Below, one piece after another: positions 26,367 through 34,747 of a stretch of DNA of 64,000 nt (within the stretch, counting starts at the first letter, position 1; every line of letters starts with the position of its first letter). Position numbers and translations under genes: made by a program. The notes under the pieces were generated by a model, which saw only the letters and a program-made list of their open reading frames with translations, had not been told where the DNA came from and searched no databases. Source of the stretch: Lachnospiraceae bacterium (GTDB lineage: Bacteria > Bacillota > Clostridia > Lachnospirales > Lachnospiraceae); assembly GCA_029071325.1 (NCBI GenBank), contig JAIEAP010000042.1, positions 1 through 64,000 on the forward strand, written 5' to 3'.

Positions 26367-29300
26367 ATATGGCAAAAGGTTTCTATGAGGTTTTTCCGGC
26401 TCTTAAAATTACCGGGGATATCAGCATGCTGCTAAAGGAGACCCAGATTACCAAGGTGTCCTCCAATCATGCAGGCACATCCCTTCGGATCTACCTTACC
26501 AGCAGCCGGCTCATACCGAAGCCCCAGGTGTATGCCCTGGAGCGGGAAATCAAAAAACAACTCTTTCCCAAACGGGAGATGCAGGTGAAAATCATAGAGA
26601 AATTTAATCTGTCCAGCCAGTATACGCCGGAAAAACTATGGAACGTATATGAGGACAGTATGCTGGAAGAAATACGCAGTTACAGCGTACTTCTCTATAA
26701 TCTGCTGCGGGGCGCCGGGAGAGAATTCGACCGGGAGGATCATATGGTGCTGACGCTGGATGACACCATCATTGCCTCTGAACGCAGCAATGAACTGATT
26801 GATATTCTGGAGAAAATCATCTGCGAGCGATGCGGGCTGCGCCTGATGATTGAGCTCGCGTTCCGGGAACGGGAGGAGAGCAAATACTTAAAGCAGGCGG
26901 ATTCCCAGATTGAAAGTCAGGTAGCACATATTACTGCCCGTACGATAGGGGCAAAGGATTCTGTCGGGGGGCTGCCGGCGGAGGCAGCGGAAGGCAGCCG
27001 TCCGGTATCTTCCCATACAGATACCGGGGCAGAGAGCAGAACGGCAAACGCTCCGGCGGCAAGCGCAGGCTCAGCACCGGCAGGCACTTCCGGCGCAGCG
27101 GTTCGTGCTGCCGGAAGTAAGGATGGCAGGAAGCAGGAGGGATTTTCAAAGGGAAGAGCCGGCTTTGGAGGGCGGCGTGATCAGCTGCGACGCTCGGACA
27201 ATCCGGACGTCATCTATGGCAGAGACTTTGAAGACGATACCATCGCTATTGAGACCATTGCGGGAGAAATGGGAGAGGTGTGTATCCGGGGGCAGATCAT
27301 GTCGGTGGATACAAGAGAGATCCGTGGGGAGAAGACCATTGTCATCATGTCCATGACGGATTTTACGGACAGCATTGTACTGAAGATATTTACGAAAAAC
27401 GAACAGCTCTCCGAGCTTATGGAATCTATCAAAAAGGGAGCGTTTCTCAAGGTAAAGGGTATTACCACCATTGACAAGTTTGACAGTGAGCTGACCATAG
27501 GCTCCATTGTGGGAATCAAGAAGATACCGGATTTCACCACGTCCAGAGAGGATAACAGCCCCGATAAGCGCGTGGAGCTGCACTGTCATACGAAAATGAG
27601 CGATATGGACGGAGTTACGGATGTGGGAGACCTTGTGAAGCGCGCCTATAAATGGGGGCACAAGGCAATTGCCATTACTGATCACGGCAATGTGCAGGCA
27701 TTTCCTGTGGCAAACCATGCACTGCCTCCCGACGCTGATTTTAAAATTATCTATGGCGTGGAAGCCTATCTGGTGGACGACTTAAAAGAGATTGTGGAGA
27801 ACTCGAAGAATCAGTCCCTGCGGGATACTTATGTCGTGTTTGATCTGGAGACCACAGGCTTTTCTCCCAACGTCAATAAGATCATTGAGATCGGTGCAGT
27901 AAAGGTGACGAATGGTAAGATCACAGAGCGCTTTTCCACCTTTGTGAATCCTCAGGTGCCGATTCCTTTCCACATTGAGAATCTGACCGGCATCCGGGAT
28001 GATATGGTACTGGATGCACCTGTGATCGAAGAAGCGCTGCCGCGGTTTATGGAGTTCTGTGAAGGCGCAGTCATGGTCGCCCATAACGCGGACTTTGACA
28101 TGAGCTTCATCCGATATAACTGTAATCAGCAGAAAATCCCCTGTGATGCGACGGTGGCGGATACGGTGGCGTTAGCCCGTATGCTTCTGCCGAATCTAAA
28201 TCGTTTCAAGCTGGACACGGTAGCAAAAGCCCTTGCTATTTCTCTGGACAACCATCATCGTGCTGTGGATGACGCAGGCTGTACGGCGGAAATTTTTGTC
28301 CGGTTCGTGGAAATGCTGGAACAGAGAGGGATTGAACGGCTGGATGCGGTGAACGATCAGGGGAGAGTCAGTGTGGACACGGTGAGAAAGCTGCCTACCC
28401 ATCATGCCATCATTCTGGCTACAAATGACATGGGAAGGGTGAATCTCTATAAATTGATTTCCCTGTCCCACATTGAATATTATCATCAGCGTCCCCGGAT
28501 ACCCAAAAGCGCGTTTCTGCAGTACAGGGAGGGATTGCTGATAGGCTCCGCCTGTGAGGCGGGAGAGCTGTATCAGGCAGTGCTGCAGGGGCGTCCACAG
28601 GAAGAGATCACGCGGCTGGTAAAATTCTATGATTATCTGGAAATCCAGCCCCTTGGCAATAATATGTTCATGCTGGAGGATGAAAAAAGCCCGATATCAA
28701 CCGTCAAAGAACTGCAGGACATCAACCGGAGGATCGTAGAACTGGGGGAACAGTTTGGCAAGCCGGTAGTGGCGACCTGTGACGTACATTTTATGGACCC
28801 GGAGGATGAGGTGTACCGCAGAATCATTCTTGCAGGGAAGGGATTTAAGGATGCGGACAGTCAGGCACCATTATTTTTGCGCACGACAGAGGAAATGCTG
28901 GCGGAGTTTGATTATCTGGGCAGCCAGAAGGCGCATGAAGTGGTGATCGAGAACACAAACCGCATTGCGGATATGTGCGAGAAAATTTCTCCTGTGCGCC
29001 CGGATAAGTGTCCGCCGGTCATTGAGAATTCGGATCAGATGCTGCGGGATATCTGTTATACCAGAGCTCATGAGATGTATGGGGACGATCTGCCGGAAAT
29101 CGTGTCAGAGCGGTTGGAGCGGGAGCTTAAGTCCATCATCGGAAACGGATATGCCGTGATGTACATCATTGCCCAAAAATTGGTGTGGAAGTCCAATGAG
29201 GACGGTTATCTGGTGGGGTCCAGAGGATCGGTGGGCTCTTCCTTTGCCGCTACCATGGCGGGTATCACGGAGGTTAATCCCCTGTCCCCCCATTATTATT

Positions 29301-30904
29301 GTCCTCACTGCCATTTCAGTGATTTTGATTCCCCGGAGGTGAAGGAATACGGCGGACAGTCGGGATGCGATATGCCGGACCGTCGCTGCCCCAGGTGCGG
29401 AAAACCGTTGGTGAAGGATGGTTTTGACATTCCGTTTGAGACCTTCCTGGGATTTAAGGGAAATAAAGAGCCGGATATCGATCTTAATTTTTCCGGGGAT
29501 TACCAGAGCAAGTCCCATAAGTATACGGAAGTGATCTTTGGAGCGGGTCAGACCTTCCGGGCAGGAACCATCGGCACACTGGCGGATAAGACGGCGTTCG
29601 GCTATGTCAAGAATTACTATGAAGAGCATGGTATCCACAAGCGCAATTGTGAGATTGACCGTATCGTTCAGGGCTGTGTGGGTATTCACAGGACCACGGG
29701 ACAGCATCCCGGCGGTATCGTGGTGCTTCCCGTAGGGGAGGAGATTTATTCCTTTACCCCTATCCAGAAGCCGGCAAACGATATGACAACGGACATTGTC
29801 ACCACACATTTTGAGTATCACTCTATTGACCATAATCTCTTAAAACTGGACATTCTCGGACACGACGATCCCACCATGATCCGCATGCTGGAAGATCTGA
29901 CCGGCATCAATGCAAGGCAGATTCCGCTGGACGATGTGTCGGTCATGTCGCTGTTTAAGAATACTTCGGCTCTTGGGATCACGCCGGATCAGCTTACAAA
30001 CTGTACCTTAGGTGCACTTGGTATCCCGGAGTTTGGAACGGACTTTGCCATGCAGATGTTAATTGATGCCGCGCCTCAGTCCTTTTCCCATCTGGTGCGT
30101 ATTGCAGGTCTGTCTCACGGCACGGATGTGTGGCTGGGAAATGCACAGACCCTTATAGAGGAGGGGAAGGCCACCATTTCCACTGCAATCTGTACCCGTG
30201 ACGATATTATGATCTATCTGATCAGTATGGGGATGGACAGCGAGGAGTCCTTTACCATCATGGAATCTGTCCGTAAGGGCAAGGGCTTAAAGCCTGAGTG
30301 GGAGGCGGAGATGACCGCCCATGGTGTACCGGACTGGTATATCTGGTCCTGCAAGAAGATCAAATACATGTTTCCCAAGGCACATGCGGCGGCTTACGTT
30401 ATGATGGCGTGGCGCATTGCCTACTGCAAGGTGTTTTATCCGCTGGCATATTATGCGGCATATTTTTCTATCCGTGCTACGGGTTTCAGCTATGAGCTGA
30501 TGTGCCAGGGGGCGGATAAGCTGAATTATTTTATGCGGGATTTTGAAAAGAGGAAGGATACGCTCTCCAAGAAAGAGCAGGATGTGTACAAGGATATGCG
30601 CTGCGTGCAGGAAATGTATGCAAGGGGCTATGAGTTCCTGCCCATTGATCTTTACCGGGTTCAGGCGCAGCGTTTTCAGATCATAGATGGCAGACTGATG
30701 CCGTCCTTAAGCACCATTGAGGGTATGGGTGATAAGGCGGCGGAGGCAGTGGTGGAGGCTGCCAAGGACGGTCCGTTCCTGTCCAAAGACGATTTCCGCC
30801 AACGCACCAAGGTCAGCAAGACAGTCATTGACCTGATGGGGGATCTGGGGCTCTTTGGTGAACTGCCGGAATCCAATCAGCTGTCACTGTTTGATTTTGC
30901 ATAA
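26363..30904 (+). CDS. polC: DNA polymerase III alpha subunit, PolC type
   Basis: A 1513-residue Gram-positive replicase. N-terminal OB region, then an Ala/Gly/Ser-rich low-complexity linker at about 195-275, an OB domain, PHP ('VELHCHTKMSDMDGV'), an embedded 3'-5' proofreading exonuclease ('YVVFDLETTGFSPNVNK', 'VAHNADFDMSFIR'), and polymerase palm/fingers ('GSRGSVGSSFAATMAGITEV', 'EPDIDLNFSGDYQ'). A zinc-finger pair is visible ('CPHCHFSDF' and 'RRCPRCGKPL'). The C-terminus 'NQLSLFDF' is a good sliding-clamp binding motif (QLSLF). The ATG overlaps the ispG stop; an alternative ATG is two codons later (MNMAKG). Confidence 0.98.
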   Translation: MNMAKGFYEVFPALKITGDISMLLKETQITKVSSNHAGTSLRIYLTSSRLIPKPQVYALEREIKKQLFPKREMQVKIIEKFNLSSQYTPEKLWNVYEDSMLEEIRSYSVLLYNLLRGAGREFDREDHMVLTLDDTIIASERSNELIDILEKIICERCGLRLMIELAFREREESKYLKQADSQIESQVAHITARTIGAKDSVGGLPAEAAEGSRPVSSHTDTGAESRTANAPAASAGSAPAGTSGAAVRAAGSKDGRKQEGFSKGRAGFGGRRDQLRRSDNPDVIYGRDFEDDTIAIETIAGEMGEVCIRGQIMSVDTREIRGEKTIVIMSMTDFTDSIVLKIFTKNEQLSELMESIKKGAFLKVKGITTIDKFDSELTIGSIVGIKKIPDFTTSREDNSPDKRVELHCHTKMSDMDGVTDVGDLVKRAYKWGHKAIAITDHGNVQAFPVANHALPPDADFKIIYGVEAYLVDDLKEIVENSKNQSLRDTYVVFDLETTGFSPNVNKIIEIGAVKVTNGKITERFSTFVNPQVPIPFHIENLTGIRDDMVLDAPVIEEALPRFMEFCEGAVMVAHNADFDMSFIRYNCNQQKIPCDATVADTVALARMLLPNLNRFKLDTVAKALAISLDNHHRAVDDAGCTAEIFVRFVEMLEQRGIERLDAVNDQGRVSVDTVRKLPTHHAIILATNDMGRVNLYKLISLSHIEYYHQRPRIPKSAFLQYREGLLIGSACEAGELYQAVLQGRPQEEITRLVKFYDYLEIQPLGNNMFMLEDEKSPISTVKELQDINRRIVELGEQFGKPVVATCDVHFMDPEDEVYRRIILAGKGFKDADSQAPLFLRTTEEMLAEFDYLGSQKAHEVVIENTNRIADMCEKISPVRPDKCPPVIENSDQMLRDICYTRAHEMYGDDLPEIVSERLERELKSIIGNGYAVMYIIAQKLVWKSNEDGYLVGSRGSVGSSFAATMAGITEVNPLSPHYYCPHCHFSDFDSPEVKEYGGQSGCDMPDRRCPRCGKPLVKDGFDIPFETFLGFKGNKEPDIDLNFSGDYQSKSHKYTEVIFGAGQTFRAGTIGTLADKTAFGYVKNYYEEHGIHKRNCEIDRIVQGCVGIHRTTGQHPGGIVVLPVGEEIYSFTPIQKPANDMTTDIVTTHFEYHSIDHNLLKLDILGHDDPTMIRMLEDLTGINARQIPLDDVSVMSLFKNTSALGITPDQLTNCTLGALGIPEFGTDFAMQMLIDAAPQSFSHLVRIAGLSHGTDVWLGNAQTLIEEGKATISTAICTRDDIMIYLISMGMDSEESFTIMESVRKGKGLKPEWEAEMTAHGVPDWYIWSCKKIKYMFPKAHAAAYVMMAWRIAYCKVFYPLAYYAAYFSIRATGFSYELMCQGADKLNYFMRDFEKRKDTLSKKEQDVYKDMRCVQEMYARGYEFLPIDLYRVQAQRFQIIDGRLMPSLSTIEGMGDKAAEAVVEAAKDGPFLSKDDFRQRTKVSKTVIDLMGDLGLFGELPESNQLSLFDFA

Positions 30905-30922
30905 TTACAAGGAGGAAGGAAT

Positions 30923-31756
30923 ATGAGCGAGGTTTACGATAAACTGATGCGCTGTTATAACAGTGTGAAAAATAGGATATCTTTCACGCCGGAGGTGGCG
31001 CTGGTATTAGGCTCCGGACTGGGAGACTATGCAGACGACATCCGGGTGGTGGATACCCTGGATTATCATGAGATTGAAGGGTTTCCGGTATCTACGGTGC
31101 CCGGACATGCCGGACGGTTCGTGTTCGGTTATGTGGGCAGCGTGCCGGTAGTGTGCATGCAGGGGCGCGTGCACTATTATGAGGGTTATTCCATGCAGGA
31201 TGTGGTGCTTCCCATCCGCCTGATGAAGCTTTTGGGAGCGAAGGTTCTGTTTTTGACCAATGCGGCGGGCGGGATTAAGCAGGGCATGAGTGCCGGGGAT
31301 TTTATGATGATCACCGGACAGATCGGCTGTATGGTTCCATCGCCGCTGATCGGAGAGAATATAGATGAACTGGGAGAACGCTTCCCGGATATGAGCCGGA
31401 TTTATGATGAGAAGCTGCAGCAGGTGATACGCAGGGCGGCAGTGGAGCAGAATACCCTTTTGTGGGAGGGAACCTATATGCAGCTGTCGGGCCCCAATTT
31501 TGAGACGCCTCAGGAGATTGCCATGTGCCGGACACTGGGAGCTGACGCGGTGGGAATGAGTACGGCCTGTGAGGCAATTGCTGCCAACCATATGGGGATG
31601 AGAGTATGCGGGATCTCCTGTATCTCGAATATGGCGGCAGGTATTTCTCCGTTTACACTGACCCATCGTGAGGTACAGGAAATGGCGGATCGTGTTGCGC
31701 CCAGATTCAAAAAGCTGGTGACGGAGTCCATTGAAAAGATGCACGACATCCTGTAG
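30923..31756 (+). CDS. Purine-nucleoside phosphorylase (trimeric type)
   Basis: A 277-residue enzyme that cleaves purine nucleosides with phosphate. Motifs: 'LVLGSGLGDYADDI' (phosphate loop), 'GHAGRFVFG', 'MQGRVHYYEGY', 'LTNAAGGIK', 'SGPNFETPQEI' and 'GADAVGMSTACEAI'. This is the inosine/guanosine-type family. The RBS is AAGGAGG. The amidohydrolase that follows is probably a nucleoside deaminase, giving a purine salvage pair. Confidence 0.95.
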   Translation: MSEVYDKLMRCYNSVKNRISFTPEVALVLGSGLGDYADDIRVVDTLDYHEIEGFPVSTVPGHAGRFVFGYVGSVPVVCMQGRVHYYEGYSMQDVVLPIRLMKLLGAKVLFLTNAAGGIKQGMSAGDFMMITGQIGCMVPSPLIGENIDELGERFPDMSRIYDEKLQQVIRRAAVEQNTLLWEGTYMQLSGPNFETPQEIAMCRTLGADAVGMSTACEAIAANHMGMRVCGISCISNMAAGISPFTLTHREVQEMADRVAPRFKKLVTESIEKMHDIL

Positions 31757-31798
31757 GTAAGGCGGACAGAGGAGACAGTTATGTTAGGAGGTGCGCGC

Positions 31799-33106
31799 AT
31801 GAATGTACGGTTTTATCACGCCAAAATACTGCAATTACAGGAACACAATCAGTTCACCGTGACAGAAGGAGAGCTATGGGTCAGGGGAGATACGATCTGC
31901 TATGTGGGGGACGGCAGTGACACGGAGCGGGTGTTTGCCCAAGGCTCCGGTTCTGTCATTCTGTGGGATAGAGAGATTGATGTGCAGGGGAATCTGTTGA
32001 TACCGGGATTCAAGAACGCCCACACCCATACGGCAATGACCTTCCTGCGTTCCTATGCAGATGATCTGCCGCTGCAGGAATGGCTGGAGCAGCAGATATT
32101 TCCCAGCGAGGCCCGCCTTGGGGAAGAGGATGCTTATTATCTGAATGTTCTGGGCATCATGGAATACCTGACCAGCGGTATTACCTCTAACTGTGACATG
32201 TATCTCTATCCTATGGCGCATGCAAGAGCATCTGCCGACTGCGGTTTTCGGACAGTGCAGGTCAGCGGGCTGAACAACTTTACCCGTTCCATCTCGCAGC
32301 TAAAAGAGGATTATCACATGGTAAATGCGTTCAGTGAACTGACCGGATTTATGCTGGGATTTCATGCGGAATATACCACGTCCCGTGAATTGATGGAGCA
32401 GGTGGCGGAGTTGTCTCATACCCTTAAGTCTCCGGTATTCATGCATAATTCCGAGACAGAGCGGGAGGTGGCTGAGTGTCGGAAACGCTACGGCGTCAGT
32501 CCTACCAAGCTGATGGAGGACATGGGAATGTTTGATATGGGCGGCGGCGCGTATCACTGTATTTATTTCAATGAGGAAGACATGGAGATATTTGCCAGAC
32601 GGTCCCTCACGGCGGTGACGAACCCTGCCTCTAATCTGAAGCTTGCCAGCGGTATCGCACCGGTGGCAGAGTTCTTAAAACGTGGAATCCCTGTTGCTAT
32701 AGGAACGGACGGCCCCGCCAGCAACAATTGCCTGGATATGTTCCGGGAAATGTTTCTCGCCACAGGGCTCGCCAAGGTGCGGCAGAAGGACGCCACCAGT
32801 GTTCCGGCAGAGGAGGTGCTGTATATGGCAACCGCAGCAGGTGCATACGCTATGGGACTTTCCGATTGCGACTGCCTGGCAGAGGGGAAGAAGGCAGATA
32901 TCGTTATGATCGATCTAAAGCAGCCCAATATGCAGCCGGAACATAATCTGGTGAAGAATCTTGTCTACAGCGGCAGCAAACAGAATGTGAAGCTGACCAT
33001 GGTAAATGGGCGGATAATTTATGAGGACCAGAAGTTTTCCATGGGATTTGAGCCAGAGGAGATTTACCGCCGGGCAAACGAGATTGCGGCAAGGCTGAAA
33101 GCTTAG
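31799..33106 (+). CDS. Amidohydrolase, 5-methylthioadenosine/S-adenosylhomocysteine deaminase-like
   Basis: A 435-residue zinc hydrolase. I choose ATG 31799 (TAGGAGGTG at 31785-31793); ATG 31781, six codons earlier, also has a site and cannot be excluded. Metal and active-site motifs: 'FKNAHTHTAMTFLR' (HxH), 'GFHAEYTTS', 'FMHNSETEREV' and 'IGTDGPASNNCLDMF'. The closest family is MTA/SAH deaminase (MtaD-like), with other aminopurine deaminases as alternatives. Neighbouring PNP supports a purine substrate. Confidence 0.85.
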   Translation: MNVRFYHAKILQLQEHNQFTVTEGELWVRGDTICYVGDGSDTERVFAQGSGSVILWDREIDVQGNLLIPGFKNAHTHTAMTFLRSYADDLPLQEWLEQQIFPSEARLGEEDAYYLNVLGIMEYLTSGITSNCDMYLYPMAHARASADCGFRTVQVSGLNNFTRSISQLKEDYHMVNAFSELTGFMLGFHAEYTTSRELMEQVAELSHTLKSPVFMHNSETEREVAECRKRYGVSPTKLMEDMGMFDMGGGAYHCIYFNEEDMEIFARRSLTAVTNPASNLKLASGIAPVAEFLKRGIPVAIGTDGPASNNCLDMFREMFLATGLAKVRQKDATSVPAEEVLYMATAAGAYAMGLSDCDCLAEGKKADIVMIDLKQPNMQPEHNLVKNLVYSGSKQNVKLTMVNGRIIYEDQKFSMGFEPEEIYRRANEIAARLKA

Positions 33107-33139
33107 GGTGGCTTTGAACAGTGACGAAGGAGAACATAT

Positions 33140-33895
33140 ATGAAGATTACATTTGTGCATCATAGCTGCTTTGTGGTGGAGCTTGAGCGAACAGTTCTGA
33201 TATTTGATTATTTTCAGGGCAACCGGATAGACGGATTTTCCTTTACCGGCGTGCTGCCGCAGTTTGATCCGGAAAAAGAGATCTGTTTTTTTGCCAGTCA
33301 CAAGCACCGGGATCATTTTGATATGGACATTCTGAAGCTGGCAGATATCTATCCGGGTATCCGCTATGTGATATCCAAGGACGCGAAGATGAGCCCGCAT
33401 TTCCTGCAAAAGCACGGTCTTTCGCAAGGGGCAGAACACATAACTTATGTGGAGGCGGAGAAAAGTTACCGCTTCGGTACAGAGGAAACAATGGAGGTTC
33501 GTACCCTGCGCTCCAATGATGCGGGGGTAGCATTTGTGGTGACGGTGGATGGACGCACCTTCTACCATGCCGGAGATCTGCACAACTGGAAATTTGAAGG
33601 TGTGGGTGAGCTGGTAAACGGCAAGATGGAGCGGGAATACAAGCGTCAGCTTCGCAAGCTGGAAAAGCAGCATATTGATGTGGCGTTCGTAGTATTAGAT
33701 CCGCGGCTTGGAGCATACACGAACCTGGGAATGTCCCAGTTTATGCAGTCTGTGGATGCAGACGTGATATTCCCCATGCATATGTGGCAGGATTATTCGG
33801 TAATCCCGACATACAAGAAGTTGTGTGACAACAAGGCATATACGGACCGCCTGCAGGAGATCACCCGGGAGAATCAGACGTTTGAATTCCCCTAG
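33140..33895 (+). CDS. MBL-fold metallo-hydrolase
   Basis: A 251-residue metallo-beta-lactamase-fold protein. The metal motif is 'SHKHRDHFD' (HxHxDH), with later 'FYHAGDLHNWKFEG' and 'PMHMWQDYSV' histidines. It resembles the UlaG/UPF0173 branch rather than true beta-lactamases or RNase J. The substrate is unknown. It is the last gene before the 680-bp non-coding stretch with the palindromic repeat. Confidence 0.85.
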   Translation: MKITFVHHSCFVVELERTVLIFDYFQGNRIDGFSFTGVLPQFDPEKEICFFASHKHRDHFDMDILKLADIYPGIRYVISKDAKMSPHFLQKHGLSQGAEHITYVEAEKSYRFGTEETMEVRTLRSNDAGVAFVVTVDGRTFYHAGDLHNWKFEGVGELVNGKMEREYKRQLRKLEKQHIDVAFVVLDPRLGAYTNLGMSQFMQSVDADVIFPMHMWQDYSVIPTYKKLCDNKAYTDRLQEITRENQTFEFP

Positions 33896-33903
33896 AGTCT
33901 CTC

Positions 33904-34494
33904 GGATTTTACCGGCGGATTACCGCGGCAGAGCGCAAGAATTATTACTGTACTGAAACTTATGGCGATATTCTTCGTAAGTTTGCCGCATACGACAGAT
34001 GGCATTGAGCCGTTGCGTGCAAATTTCGTTACCACTGGCGTATCATGAGTTGCGTGTCTTTTTATGCTTCGACAATCCTTTTGGTATCTGTCCATCTGCT
34101 GCGGACATGCGGCTTCGGTTTCTAGTCCCTCTAAATGGGCGTTCTTCTGTGGTCGATATGAGCAGGCTGCTCCCATAACTCGCCTCTAAACCTATAGTTA
34201 TTCATGGATTATGCGCTCAAACAATGTCCGCAGCCTGCACGTCACATCAGAACGCCCATTAAGAGGGACACAAAACCTGCAGATTGCATGTCCTCATGCA
34301 GACGGACAGATACCGAGGATTGCTCGAACGTTAAAAAGACAGGAATCATCACAAATGATACGCCAGCGGTAACTGAAATTTCAGCATAAGGCGAGCAGCT
34401 ATCTGTCGTATGCGGTAAACTACGGAGAAAATTGCATAAGTTTCATTTTGTAATGAGTCGTACTTACTGCCGCGATAATCCGCCGGTAAAATCC
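33904..34494. repeat. 590-bp imperfect palindrome: two diverged inverted copies of a ~290-bp repeat
   Basis: The left arm (33904-34147 best conserved) and the reverse complement of the right arm (34249-34494) align along their length. Shared blocks in order include GGATTTTACCGGCGGATTA, CCGCATACGACAGAT, TGGCGTATCAT, GTATCTGTCC, GGACATGC and AATGGGCGTTCT. The central ~100 bases are less alike. Small ORFs called here (33892..34176 minus, 34204..34389 plus) sit on equivalent strands of the two copies and share a reading frame over 'NDTPAVT'/'HDTPVVT', but have no RBS and I do not call them genes. It fills the gap between the MBL gene and the next promoter. See findings. Confidence 0.8.
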
Positions 34495-34517
34495 CAGGAC
34501 TTAAGTGAATGTTCATC

Positions 34518-34546
34518 TTGAAAAAAAGGAAGGTATGGGCTATACT
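34518..34546 (+). promoter_or_regulatory. Sigma-A promoter of the small membrane protein-alaS unit
   Basis: TTGAAA (34518-34523), a 17-bp spacer, TATACT (34541-34546), just outside the right arm of the palindrome. Confidence 0.75.
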
Positions 34547-34575
34547 AATTACGTTTGATAAAGGAGGAGACAACC

Positions 34576-34725
34576 ATGATAGCATTTGCAGCAAGTTTTA
34601 TACAGTATTTTCTGATTTTTGTTGTTTTAGTGGCGTTGGCCGTCGCAGGAACTATGATTGGCATTGCGCTCCGCAAGCGCAAGGACGCGAAGGAATCGAA
34701 CATGAATAATAATGACGAAGCTTAA
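34576..34725 (+). CDS. Small single-span membrane protein, 49 residues
   Basis: This ORF is too short for the ORF track. AAGGAGGAGA (34561-34570) precedes the ATG at 34576, and a promoter lies 30 bases further up. The protein has one membrane helix ('FIQYFLIFVVLVALAVAGTM'), then a basic stretch ('LRKRKDAKE') and an Asn-rich tail. By the positive-inside rule the C-terminus should be cytosolic. It ends 22 bases before the alaS start. I recall similar ~50-residue proteins in Lachnospiraceae, but their function is not known to me. Confidence 0.75.
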   Translation: MIAFAASFIQYFLIFVVLVALAVAGTMIGIALRKRKDAKESNMNNNDEA

Positions 34726-34747
34726 TTTGGGCTGTGGAGGAAATATT

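Noticed and set aside
34204-34389. Small ORFs in the palindrome (34204..34389 plus; 33892..34176 minus)
   Set aside because: They have no RBS and arise symmetrically in both repeat copies, so they are treated as part of the repeat rather than genes.
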